From: Prosthecomicrobium pneumaticum | Lineage (GTDB): Bacteria; Pseudomonadota; Alphaproteobacteria; Rhizobiales; Kaistiaceae | Reading direction: 5' to 3' | Assembly (NCBI RefSeq): GCF_014199915.1 | Contig: NZ_JACHOO010000001.1 | Location: forward strand, 608,232-672,231 | DNA: 64,000 bases | Shown here: positions 34,464-41,369 of the stretch, piece by piece | Layout of the letters: the number at the start of each line of letters is the position of its first letter | How positions within the stretch are numbered: the first letter of the stretch is position 1 | Notes under the pieces: model-generated | Told to the model about the DNA's origin: nothing | The model's input: only the letters and a program-made list of their open reading frames with translations | Database searches by the model: none | Translations under genes and position numbers: made by a program

Positions 34464-34688
34464 CTATTTCCAGCGCTTGGGCAGCGAGGGATCCGACTGG
34501 TTCTCGGCACCGGCGTCCCAGTCGCTCGCGGTCTCCTCGCCATCGCCGCCCAACACAGCCGGATCGGCGCTCGCCGCTCCGCCGGGATTGGGGTCGGCCT
34601 GGTCGGGCCGAGCGAACTGGCCCTTCGCGTCGCCCTTCACGCGGCGCGCGGACGACGCCGATGCGTCTTTGCCGGCTTCACCCGTCAC
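34464..34688 (-). CDS. Small hydrophilic acidic protein, coupled to DUF4142
   Basis: A 74-residue protein (MTGEAGKDASASSARRVKGD at the start, SDPSLPKRWK at the end) rich in A, D, G and S and probably disordered. It starts at GTG 34688 overlapping the DUF4142 stop as GTGA, so translation is likely coupled. No membrane segment or signal. It resembles small stress-associated hydrophilic proteins of Rhizobiales in composition only. It ends 20 bp from the convergent fusion-protein gene. Confidence 0.55.
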   Translation of the reverse strand: MTGEAGKDASASSARRVKGDAKGQFARPDQADPNPGGAASADPAVLGGDGEETASDWDAGAENQSDPSLPKRWK

Positions 34689-35203
34689 TGCGACAGGTCC
34701 GCATTGTCGAGCTCCTGCACGTGCTGCAGATGGGCCTGCAGGGTCGGCAGGGTCTTCGCCGCGAAGGCCTTCAGGTCCGCCTGATCGCCGGTCTCGGCAT
34801 AGCGCGAGAACAGCGCGACCGCGTTCTGATGCGCTTCGAGCTGCTGGTCGACATAGGTCTCGTCGAAGTCCTCGCCCTCCTCCTCGCGGAGTTCGGCGAT
34901 CTTCTGGTTGTGCGCCTCGTCGAGTGCCGTGGGCGCCTCGAGGCCGACCTTCGCGACGACCTGCTTCATCTCCTCGCCCGCGGCGGTGTGATCCGCGATC
35001 ATCTGCTGCGCGAAGGTCTTGACGGCCGCGTTGCGGCCGCGCTGCTCGGCGATGCGGGCGGCCTCGATCTCGTAGAGGTTGGACGCGCCGGCGGCCACCA
35101 CGAACTGTTCAGCGGTCAGCGCATCGGCGGCGCGCTCTTGCGCCTGCGCTGCGGTGAGGCCGAAGGCGAAGACCGCGGCAGCGGCCAAGGACAGGATCTT
35201 CAT
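34685..35203 (-). CDS. DUF4142 exported protein (ferritin-like bundle)
   Basis: A 172-residue protein with a clear signal peptide (MKILSLAAAAVFAFGLTAAQA, cut before QE). The mature part is all-helical with the DUF4142 pattern: FVVAAGASNLYEIEAARIA, QMIADHTAAGEEM, and DETYVDQQLEAHQNAVALF. ATG 35203 was chosen over 35236 because it begins the signal peptide. An EcfG-type promoter ends 50 bp upstream. These periplasmic four-helix proteins are regularly found in general-stress regulons; activity is unknown. Confidence 0.88.
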   Translation of the reverse strand: MKILSLAAAAVFAFGLTAAQAQERAADALTAEQFVVAAGASNLYEIEAARIAEQRGRNAAVKTFAQQMIADHTAAGEEMKQVVAKVGLEAPTALDEAHNQKIAELREEEGEDFDETYVDQQLEAHQNAVALFSRYAETGDQADLKAFAAKTLPTLQAHLQHVQELDNADLSQ

Positions 35204-35252
35204 CGGGATACTCCGGGCGTTGGTGGGCGGCGCCATGCCGCGATGGTCATCG

Positions 35253-35278
35253 AACCGGGCGTCACGCCCGCTTGTTCC
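35253..35278 (-). promoter_or_regulatory. EcfG-type promoter for DUF4142
   Basis: On the minus strand GGAAC (35278-35274), 17-bp spacer, GGTT (35256-35253). The leader to ATG 35203 is about 40 bases. Confidence 0.65.
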
Positions 35279-35333
35279 GGCCGGCCTTGGGAGGAGCGCC
35301 GGCCGGCGGCATGGCGCCGCCCGTCGGACCGGC

Positions 35334-35855
35334 TCAGCGCTTGCCGCGCCCGCCGGAATCTTCGAGCGCGATGTAGCGCTCGGTCACGTTCGGGACATTC
35401 TCACCGAGCCAGGCGGCCATCGCCATCTCCTCGCGCAGCGTCTCTTCGAGGAGCGGCACCGCAGCGTTGAAGCCGCCCGCCTTCGCCATCGTGATCAGGG
35501 AGGTGTAGCTGGCGATCTCGTAGCTCTCGAAGGCGACATCGGCGAAGGTGTTCTTCAGCACCTCGTCGCCGGCCACGGCGTGGCCGAGCGCCGCCATCGA
35601 ACCCATCACCGAGGCGGCCGCATCCTTGAAGCTCGAATGGTCCTCTCCGAGCTGTTCGAGGATCCGTTCGAGCCGCTCCTGCTGGATCTCGGTCTCCTGC
35701 CGGTGTTCCCGCAGACGGGCGAGCATGTCCGGATAGTTTTCGAGCCGCTCGATCTGGCGGTTCATGATCGACAAGGCTTCGTTCTCGAGCGCATGCGCAT
35801 TGCGCAGCCCCGTGACGAAGAGCGGGCGGATCGTGTCGATGGCGGTGATGGTCAT
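35334..35855 (-). CDS. DUF892 ferritin-like protein (YciF type)
   Basis: A 173-residue helical-bundle protein. The DUF892/YciE-YciF family is recognised from the opening GLRNAHALENEALSIMNRQ, the E-x2-H-like helix HRQETEIQQERLERIL and the C-terminal LLEETLREEMAMAAWL. Acidic and histidine residues in the helices could bind a di-iron centre, as proposed for YciF. ATG 35855 has GGAGAT in front; the upstream start at 35885 falls within the promoter. Lies between DUF4142 and Mn catalase, all with stress-type promoters. Confidence 0.88.
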   Translation of the reverse strand: MTITAIDTIRPLFVTGLRNAHALENEALSIMNRQIERLENYPDMLARLREHRQETEIQQERLERILEQLGEDHSSFKDAAASVMGSMAALGHAVAGDEVLKNTFADVAFESYEIASYTSLITMAKAGGFNAAVPLLEETLREEMAMAAWLGENVPNVTERYIALEDSGGRGKR

Positions 35856-35883
35856 GCGGATCTCCGTGACGAAGGTGCGCTCC

Positions 35884-35908
35884 AACCCGTGGGACCACGA
35901 CCTGTTCC
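35884..35908 (-). promoter_or_regulatory. EcfG-type promoter for DUF892
   Basis: On the minus strand GGAAC (35908-35904), 16-bp spacer, GGTT (35887-35884). Leader about 20 bases to ATG 35855 with GGAGAT. Confidence 0.65.
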
Positions 35909-35987
35909 AGAACCCGGACGACCGAGCCGCGCCGTTTGGTCCGGCCCCGAACCCCGCGGCAAATCTCGCCGGCGTGCCCTGCGGATC

Positions 35988-36012
35988 GGAACAGCGGGCA
36001 AGCGCGGCGGTT
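35988..36012 (+). promoter_or_regulatory. EcfG-type promoter for Mn catalase
   Basis: GGAAC (35988-35992), 16-bp spacer, GGTT (36009-36012). Transcription would start about 85 bases before ATG 36105. It diverges from the DUF892 promoter 80 bp away. Confidence 0.65.
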
Positions 36013-36104
36013 CGGGGGCCATGCGGCGGCGGCCGCGGTCCGCGCGAGAGGTGTGGACCGGCACGCTGTCGCCGCCGTCACCCCAATCCCGAGAGGATTT
36101 CTCA

Positions 36105-36974
36105 ATGTTCTATACGGACGGAAAGCTGCAGTTCCCGGTGCGCGTCGAGCAGCCGAACCCTGTCTTCGCGCGGGCGCTGCAGCAGGCGATCGGCGGGGTC
36201 GAGGGCGAGATCCGCGTCGCGCTGCAGTATATGTTCCAGGCCTTCGGCGCCCGCGGCCCGGCGAAATATCGCGACATGCTCCTCAACACGGCGACCGAGG
36301 AACTCGGCCATATCGAGATGCTCGCCACCGCGGTGGCGCTCAACCTCGAGAACGCGCCGCTGTCGCTGCAGGAGGAGGTGTCGGCGGACGCCGTCGGCGG
36401 CGCGGTGCTGAACGGCATGGACATGCGCCACATCCTGTCGACCGGCCTCGCCGCGCTGCCCTCGGACGCGAACGGCGTTCCGTTCGACTGCTCGCACGTC
36501 TACGCCTCGGGCAATATCGCCGGCGACATGTATGCCAACGTGACCGCCGAGGCGACGGGCCGCACGCTCGCCGTCCGTCTGTTCAACATGACGGACGATC
36601 CGGGCATGCGGGAGATGCTCTCCTTCCTGATCGCGCGCGACACCATGCACCAGCAGCAATGGCTGGCCGTCCTCGAAGAACTCGGCGGCGAACAGGCGGT
36701 GCTGCCGATCCCGAACAGCTTCCCGCAGGAGAAGGAGCAGACCGACTTCTCCTATGCCTATCTCGGCCACATGATCGACGGCAGCATTCCGGAGGGCCGC
36801 TGGTCGGACGGACCGGCGATGGACAAGCGCGGCATGTTCACGGCGCAGGCCTCGGAGCCGCTCGGCGACAAGCCGGTACTCGCCCCGCCGCGCCCACAAT
36901 CGGGTGCGCAATCCGAGCAAATCGCCAAGGGCTCCGCGAGCCCGCTCGTCGAGAAGATCGGCGGCATGATCTGA
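36105..36974 (+). CDS. Manganese (non-heme) catalase
   Basis: A 289-residue di-manganese catalase that disproportionates hydrogen peroxide. The metal ligands known from Lactobacillus and Thermus enzymes are present: E35 (GEIRV), E66 and H69 (EELGH), E149 (TAEATG) and H182 (TMHQQQW). The C-terminal tail after residue 250 is short and polar. ATG 36105 has GAGAGG upstream; a longer open frame upstream covers the divergent promoters and is not real. It is the last gene of the stress island and is followed by a repeat-type hairpin. Confidence 0.93.
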   Translation: MFYTDGKLQFPVRVEQPNPVFARALQQAIGGVEGEIRVALQYMFQAFGARGPAKYRDMLLNTATEELGHIEMLATAVALNLENAPLSLQEEVSADAVGGAVLNGMDMRHILSTGLAALPSDANGVPFDCSHVYASGNIAGDMYANVTAEATGRTLAVRLFNMTDDPGMREMLSFLIARDTMHQQQWLAVLEELGGEQAVLPIPNSFPQEKEQTDFSYAYLGHMIDGSIPEGRWSDGPAMDKRGMFTAQASEPLGDKPVLAPPRPQSGAQSEQIAKGSASPLVEKIGGMI

Positions 36975-37000
36975 GCCGCGGCGCGAAAGACCCTCACCCT

Positions 37001-37027
37001 GCCCTCTCCCGCGATGCGGGAGAGGGC
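37001..37027. terminator. 12-bp perfect hairpin after Mn catalase, repeat-like
   Basis: GCCCTCTCCCGC and its exact complement around loop GAT. The preceding CCCTCACCCT and this hairpin match a palindromic element that I recall as common between genes in Rhizobiales. It may act as a transcript end in both directions; there is no T-run. Confidence 0.6.
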
Positions 37028-37117
37028 CCCTCTGCACGAAGAAGGGCGTTTGCCTGTCAGAACGGCAGCCTCTGACTAAAATATTAGCATGCCGATTCAT
37101 CTTGCACATCCCGGAAA

Positions 37118-37141
37118 TCTGATATCTGATCAGATATCAGA
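37118..37141. promoter_or_regulatory. 24-bp perfect palindromic operator before the SDR operon
   Basis: TCTGATATCTGA followed by its exact reverse complement. It sits 15 bp before the preferred GTG start (37156) of the SDR gene and ends on the A of an ATG at 37141. A similar 24-bp site at 41259 shares 19 of 24 positions. Probable binding site of the GntR regulator encoded at 40227-40928. Confidence 0.7.
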
Positions 37142-37155
37142 TGATGGAGGGTGCG

Positions 37156-37911
37156 GTGTCGGGATTCAGTCTTGCCGGCCGGACGGCCGTGGTCACCGGC
37201 GGCAGCCGGGGCATCGGAGCGGCGATCGTCGAGCTCTTCGCGGCCCATGGCGCGACCGTCCATTACTGCCATGTCGACGACGAGGCGCGCGCCGCGGCGC
37301 TCGACGCGCGGATGGCGGAGGCGGGCACGCCGACGCACGGATCGTTCTGCGACGTGTCCGACGAAGCCTCGGTCGCCGCCTTCTTCGCGGGCGTCGAGGC
37401 AGCCGGCGCGCCCGTCGACATCCTCGTCAACTGCGCCGGCATCGGCGGCGACAAGCCGTTCGGAGCGATCAGCATCGCCGATTGGGACCGCATGATCGGC
37501 GTCCACCTGCGCGGCACCTTCCTCGCCACACGGCAAGTCTTCGACAAGATGGTGGCGCGCGGCTATGGCCGCATCGTCAACTTCGCCTCGCAGCTCGCCT
37601 ACAAGGGTGCCCCGCACCTCGCCCATTATTGCGCGGCGAAAGCGGGCATCGTCGGCTTCACCCGCGCGCTGTCTTATGAAGGTGCGCCGCACGGCGTGCT
37701 CGTCAATGCGATCGCGCCGGGGCCGGTCGAGACCGAACTCCTGATGGCGCTGACCGACGAGTGGCGCAGCATGAAGAAGGCGCAATTGCCAATCGGCCGC
37801 TTCGGCTTGCCGAACGAGATCGCGCCGGCCGTGCTGCTCCTCGCCTCCGAGGCCGGATCCTATTTCGTCGGCCAGACCCTGTCGCCGAACGGCGGCGACG
37901 TGATGATCTGA
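37156..37911 (+). CDS. Short-chain dehydrogenase (FabG-like)
   Basis: A 251-residue classical SDR: cofactor loop VTGGSRGIGAAIV, NAG-type motif VNCAGIGG, catalytic serine in NFASQLAYKG and Y-x3-K as YCAAKAG. The start is placed at GTG 37156 (MSGFSLAGRT), which has GGAGG five bases upstream; the ATGs at 37141 and 37144 lie in the operator edge. It heads an operon with a deacetylase-like amidohydrolase, ureidoglycolate lyase and PuuE-like protein. It probably oxidises or reduces a hydroxyl/keto intermediate of the same nitrogen compound; substrate unknown. Confidence 0.85.
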   Translation: MSGFSLAGRTAVVTGGSRGIGAAIVELFAAHGATVHYCHVDDEARAAALDARMAEAGTPTHGSFCDVSDEASVAAFFAGVEAAGAPVDILVNCAGIGGDKPFGAISIADWDRMIGVHLRGTFLATRQVFDKMVARGYGRIVNFASQLAYKGAPHLAHYCAAKAGIVGFTRALSYEGAPHGVLVNAIAPGPVETELLMALTDEWRSMKKAQLPIGRFGLPNEIAPAVLLLASEAGSYFVGQTLSPNGGDVMI

Positions 37912-37922
37912 CGGCGGATGGA

Positions 37923-38828
37923 ATGACCGATCAGGAACGACCCGGCGCCGGGGTCAGAGCGCGCCTTCCCTATGTCCCGATCACCGCCCGCCCCGCCTTC
38001 CGCCTGCCCGGCGATGCCCGGGTCGCGGTCTGGACGATCGTCAATGTCGAGGCCTGGAGTCCCGAACGGCCGATGCCGCGGGCGGTGCTGCCGCCGCCGA
38101 TGGGCCGCATGCTGACGCCCGACATTCCGAACTGGGCCTGGCACGAATACGGCATGCGGGTCGGCTTCTGGCGCTTCGTCGAGGTGCTCGCGGCGCGCGG
38201 GCTGAAGGCGAGCTTCGCCGTCAACGGATCGGCGATCGACACCTATCCGCAGGCCTGCGCCGCCGCGCGAGACGCCGGCTGGGATTTCGTCGGCCATGGC
38301 TTCGAGCAGCGGCCGATGCACGATGTCACCGACCAGGCGGACGCCATCCGCCGGACGATCGAGGCGATCACCGCCTTCACCGGCAAGCCGCCGCGCGGCT
38401 GGGAAAGCCCGGGCCTCACCGAGACGGACGAGACGATCGACCGGCTCGCCGAGGCGGGCATCGACTATGTCTGCGACTGGTGCCTCGACGACCAGCCCGT
38501 CCGGCTCGCGGCGAGTGGCCGATCGATCCTGTCGGTCCCCTATACGGTCGAGCTGAACGACGTCGTCGTGCACGCCGTCCAGGGCCACAGCTCGGACGAG
38601 CTGATGAAGCGCGGCATCGCCCAGTTCGACCGGCTCCACCGCGACGGTGCCACGGCGCCGCGCATCATGGCGATCTCGATCCATCCCTATCTCACGGGGG
38701 TGCCGCACCGCATAGGCTATCTCGAAGAGCTCTACGACCACATTCTCGGCCATGACGGCGTCGTCCACTGGACGGGCGCGGAGATCTGCGACTGGTTCGC
38801 CGCCGAGGAGCGGAGGCTCGGCCTCTGA
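37923..38828 (+). CDS. Polysaccharide-deacetylase-family amidohydrolase (PuuE/allantoinase-like), copy 1
   Basis: A 301-residue NodB-fold protein. It has VAVWTIVNVEAW in the first strand, GMRVGFWRFVEVL, WDFVGHGFEQRPM (metal-site histidine) and ISIHPYLTGVPHR near the end, the pattern of cofactor-light allantoinase PuuE rather than of sugar deacetylases. It starts 11 bp after the SDR and overlaps allA by TGATG. It likely hydrolyses a cyclic amide/ureide. A second, different copy follows allA, so two ring or amide cleavages may be involved. Confidence 0.82.
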   Translation: MTDQERPGAGVRARLPYVPITARPAFRLPGDARVAVWTIVNVEAWSPERPMPRAVLPPPMGRMLTPDIPNWAWHEYGMRVGFWRFVEVLAARGLKASFAVNGSAIDTYPQACAAARDAGWDFVGHGFEQRPMHDVTDQADAIRRTIEAITAFTGKPPRGWESPGLTETDETIDRLAEAGIDYVCDWCLDDQPVRLAASGRSILSVPYTVELNDVVVHAVQGHSSDELMKRGIAQFDRLHRDGATAPRIMAISIHPYLTGVPHRIGYLEELYDHILGHDGVVHWTGAEICDWFAAEERRLGL

Positions 38829-39301
38829 TGCGGGCGGAGAAGATCAGCGAGGCCGCCTTCGCCCCGTTCGGCACGCTGATCCGCTACGCGGCCGACGACG
38901 GGCGGCACTATCTGCCGGCCGTGCTCGAGGCGACCGCGCCGGCGGCGCCCGCCCTCTGGATCAATCGCATCGCCGCGGCACGGCCGCCGGTTCGCATCGC
39001 CCGGCTGGAGCGCCATCCCTTCGGCGCGCAATCCTTCGTGCCGCTCGGCGGCGGGCGGCTGCTCGTCACCGTCTGCGCCGCGGCGGCCAATGGAGCGCCC
39101 GATCCGGGCCAAATGCGGGCCTTCGTCGTCCCCCCCGGCACCGGCATCACCTACCGGCCGGGCACCTGGCATCACGGCCTCGTCGCCCTCGACGGCCCGC
39201 TCGATGTGCTCGTCGTGATGGCGACGCATGGGATCGCCGGCGAGACGGAGGACGCCGACCTCGAGGCGCCGATGATCATCGAGGCGATGGACATCCCATG
39301 A
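38828..39301 (+). CDS. allA: Ureidoglycolate lyase
   Basis: A 157-residue cupin-like enzyme that splits ureidoglycolate to glyoxylate and urea. The family signature LERHPFGAQSFVPLGG is intact, followed by FVVPPGTGITYRPGTWHHGL with the active-site lysine-free loop usual for AllA. It overlaps the first deacetylase by one base and the second by ATGA, so it is firmly in this operon. It links the pathway to ureide (allantoin or similar) breakdown. No allantoate amidohydrolase or uricase is visible, so the entry compound may not be urate. Confidence 0.9.
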   Translation: MRAEKISEAAFAPFGTLIRYAADDGRHYLPAVLEATAPAAPALWINRIAAARPPVRIARLERHPFGAQSFVPLGGGRLLVTVCAAAANGAPDPGQMRAFVVPPGTGITYRPGTWHHGLVALDGPLDVLVVMATHGIAGETEDADLEAPMIIEAMDIP

Positions 39302-40206
39302 CCCAACCCGACACCCATCCGCGCGATTTCGTCGGCTATGGCGGGACGCCGCCCGATCCGCGCTGGCCCGGTGGCGCGCGGCTCGCCCTCAACCTCGTCG
39401 TCAATGTCGAAGAAGGGTCCGAGCCCTCGATTCCGGACGGCGATCCCGCCTCGGAAAGCGGCCTGACGGAAGGTGGCGGCGGCGGTTTCGAGGGACGCGA
39501 CCTCGCCGCGGAATCGATGTTCGAATATGGCGGCCGCGCCGGCTTCTGGCGCCTCCACCGTGCCTTCGGGACGCGCGGCATGACCGCGACGATGTTCGCC
39601 TGCGCGCTCGCGCTCGAACGCAACCCGGCGATCGCCGGCGCGATCCGCGAGAGCGGCTATGACGTCTGCTGCCACGGCTATCGCTGGGAGCGCGTGCAGC
39701 CGCTCGGCGAGGCGCGCGAGCGGGCGCTGGTCGCCCGCGCGGTCGCGAGCGTCGCGGCGACGCTCGGCACGCCGCCGGCCGGCTGGTATTGCCGCTACGG
39801 GCCGAGCCTCGCCACCCGCCGCATCCTCGTCGAGCACGGCGGCTTCCTCTACGATTCCGACAGCTATGCCGACGACCTGCCCTACTACGCCGATGTCGGC
39901 GGACGGCCGCACCTCGTGCTGCCCTACAGCCTCGCCAATAACGACGTGAAATTCGTCCGCGGCGGCATGTCGACCGGGCGGCAGTTCGCCGAGTTCCTGA
40001 TCGACGCCTTCGACGTGCTCCACCGCGAAGGCGCGCATGCGCCGAAGATGATGTCGGTGGGCCTGCACCCGAGGATCGTCGGCCATCCGGCGCGCTTCGC
40101 CGGGCTCGAGCGCTTCCTCGACCATGTCGCCCGGCAAACCGGCGTCTGGGTCGCCCGCCGGCTCGACATCGCCCGCCACTGGCGCGCCGGGCACCCCCCG
40201 GCCTGA
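39298..40206 (+). CDS. puuE: Polysaccharide-deacetylase-family amidohydrolase (PuuE-type allantoinase), copy 2
   Basis: A 302-residue protein closer to authentic PuuE than copy 1: RDFVGYGGTPPDPRWPGGARLALNLV at the start (given in part), EEGSEPSIPDGD, YGGRAGFWRLHRAF and VCCHGYRWERVQ with the metal-site histidine, then MSVGLHPRIVGHPAR. PuuE opens the allantoin ring without a classical metal-amidohydrolase domain. ATG 39298 overlaps allA by ATGA. The stop lies 20 bp before the convergent GntR gene. Allantoin is the obvious substrate, but the paralogue and downstream hydantoinase leave room for related compounds. Confidence 0.85.
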   Translation: MTQPDTHPRDFVGYGGTPPDPRWPGGARLALNLVVNVEEGSEPSIPDGDPASESGLTEGGGGGFEGRDLAAESMFEYGGRAGFWRLHRAFGTRGMTATMFACALALERNPAIAGAIRESGYDVCCHGYRWERVQPLGEARERALVARAVASVAATLGTPPAGWYCRYGPSLATRRILVEHGGFLYDSDSYADDLPYYADVGGRPHLVLPYSLANNDVKFVRGGMSTGRQFAEFLIDAFDVLHREGAHAPKMMSVGLHPRIVGHPARFAGLERFLDHVARQTGVWVARRLDIARHWRAGHPPA

Positions 40207-40226
40207 CAACCAGGCGGCGGCGCGGC

Positions 40227-40928
40227 CTACCCCCCGACGCGCACCCTTGGCGCCGGGGCGTGACGATCTTCGTCCGCGGCAGCGGCAGTGCGGGCGCGGC
40301 GCACGGCCCGGTTCCAGGCGAGGCGGATCTCCTCAAGACGCTGCGTCAGATAGGATTCGAGACCCTTCTGGTCGCGCGCCTCGACGAGATCGACGATGCG
40401 GCGGTTCTCGACCGGCAGCACGGGCTTGCGGTCCGGCATGAAATCAAAGAACGAGGCCGAGGAATACTGCCAGGTCCGGTCCCACAGCTCCTCGATATGA
40501 CCGCGCAGAAAGCCGTTCGGGGCGCGCGACATCAGGAGCGTGTGGAACGCCCGGTTGCGGCGGGCGGTGGTCACCGGATGGTCGAGATCGAGCTCCAGCT
40601 CGGCGATCAGCGCCCGCAGCCCCTCGATCGAGTTCGCATCATGGTAGGGCGCGGCGGTGGCGCAGGCGAAGGCCTCGAGATGCAGCCGCACCTCCTCGAT
40701 CTCCCAGGCCGACTGGAAGGAGAGCGTCGCCACCTCGGCGCTGCGGTGCAGGTTGAGATGGACGAGGCCGTCCTTGTGCAGCAGGCGGAGTGCCTCGCGC
40801 ACCGGCATCTCGCTCAAGCCCAGTTCCGCCGCGATGTGCGCGAGCCGCAGCCGCTCGCCGGGCTTCAGCGTGCCGTCGAGAATGCGCCGCCGGAGCGTCT
40901 CGTAGGCATGGTCCGTCTTGGAGAACAT
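40227..40928 (-). CDS. GntR-family regulator (FCD), probable repressor of both nitrogen operons
   Basis: A 233-residue regulator with N-terminal winged helix (LKPGERLRLAHIAAELGLSEMPVREALRLL) and an FCD ligand domain with HDANSIEGLRALI and AFHTLLMSRAPNG. It sits on the opposite strand between the SDR-allA operon and the aminotransferase-hydantoinase operon, each preceded by one of two related 24-bp sites. It is the natural candidate to bind them. Effector unknown, perhaps a ureide or hydantoin breakdown product. Confidence 0.87.
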   Translation of the reverse strand: MFSKTDHAYETLRRRILDGTLKPGERLRLAHIAAELGLSEMPVREALRLLHKDGLVHLNLHRSAEVATLSFQSAWEIEEVRLHLEAFACATAAPYHDANSIEGLRALIAELELDLDHPVTTARRNRAFHTLLMSRAPNGFLRGHIEELWDRTWQYSSASFFDFMPDRKPVLPVENRRIVDLVEARDQKGLESYLTQRLEEIRLAWNRAVRRARTAAAADEDRHAPAPRVRVGG

Positions 40929-41258
40929 GAAGGACGTCTTCCGCCGCTTGGGGGTCGGCCCCGGCGGGCCGGCACCGAAGGCGGCCGGTTCTCGCGTGAG
41001 AGGCCGGCACCCGTTCCCCGTTCAATCGGCCGGCCGCGTTCGCCTGTCAAGCGGGGTCCCGATCCGGCCGCGCTCCCGAGATGCCTGCGGGCAATGACGG
41101 TACTTTGAGCAGCTCCGGGCAGCCCCTCGCCGCGCAGCGCTTTGCCCGACAACGGCTTTGCTCCGCCGGCCGCGCGCCGGGCGCGCCGCCCGAGCACCTT
41201 GACCAGTTTCCAGTCGTCCTCTGCCTATCTTTTAGCATTGCCGAAAAATGTGATAGGA
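40929..41258. other. Gene-free region upstream of the aminotransferase operon
   Basis: About 330 bp between the divergent GntR and aminotransferase genes. The right part becomes AT-rich and holds TTTTAGCATTGCCGA (41230-41244), similar to TATTAGCATGCCGA upstream of the SDR operator (37082-37095). That shared word may be a promoter element or a second regulator site. Nothing coding is convincing. Confidence 0.4.
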
Positions 41259-41282
41259 TTTGATATCATATCAAATATCAAA
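41259..41282. promoter_or_regulatory. 24-bp operator before the aminotransferase-hydantoinase operon
   Basis: TTTGATATCATA then TCAAATATCAAA, an imperfect palindrome that contains the perfect TTTGATAT-C-ATATCAAA. It shares 19 of 24 positions with the perfect site at 37118, including TGATATC-N6-(G/A)ATATCA. Lies about 90 bp before ATG 41370. Confidence 0.65.
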
Positions 41283-41369
41283 GAGCGCCCGCGGCCGGCA
41301 GCCGGATCGCGGGGTGTCCGCCGGAGGCCGGCGGCACGGCTGCAATGTCGACCATTCGGGAGGACCGCC

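Noticed and set aside
35079..36104. N-terminal extension of Mn catalase to about 630 residues
   Set aside because: It covers the DUF892 gene in antisense and two divergent promoters; ATG 36105 has a ribosome site and gives the normal family start.
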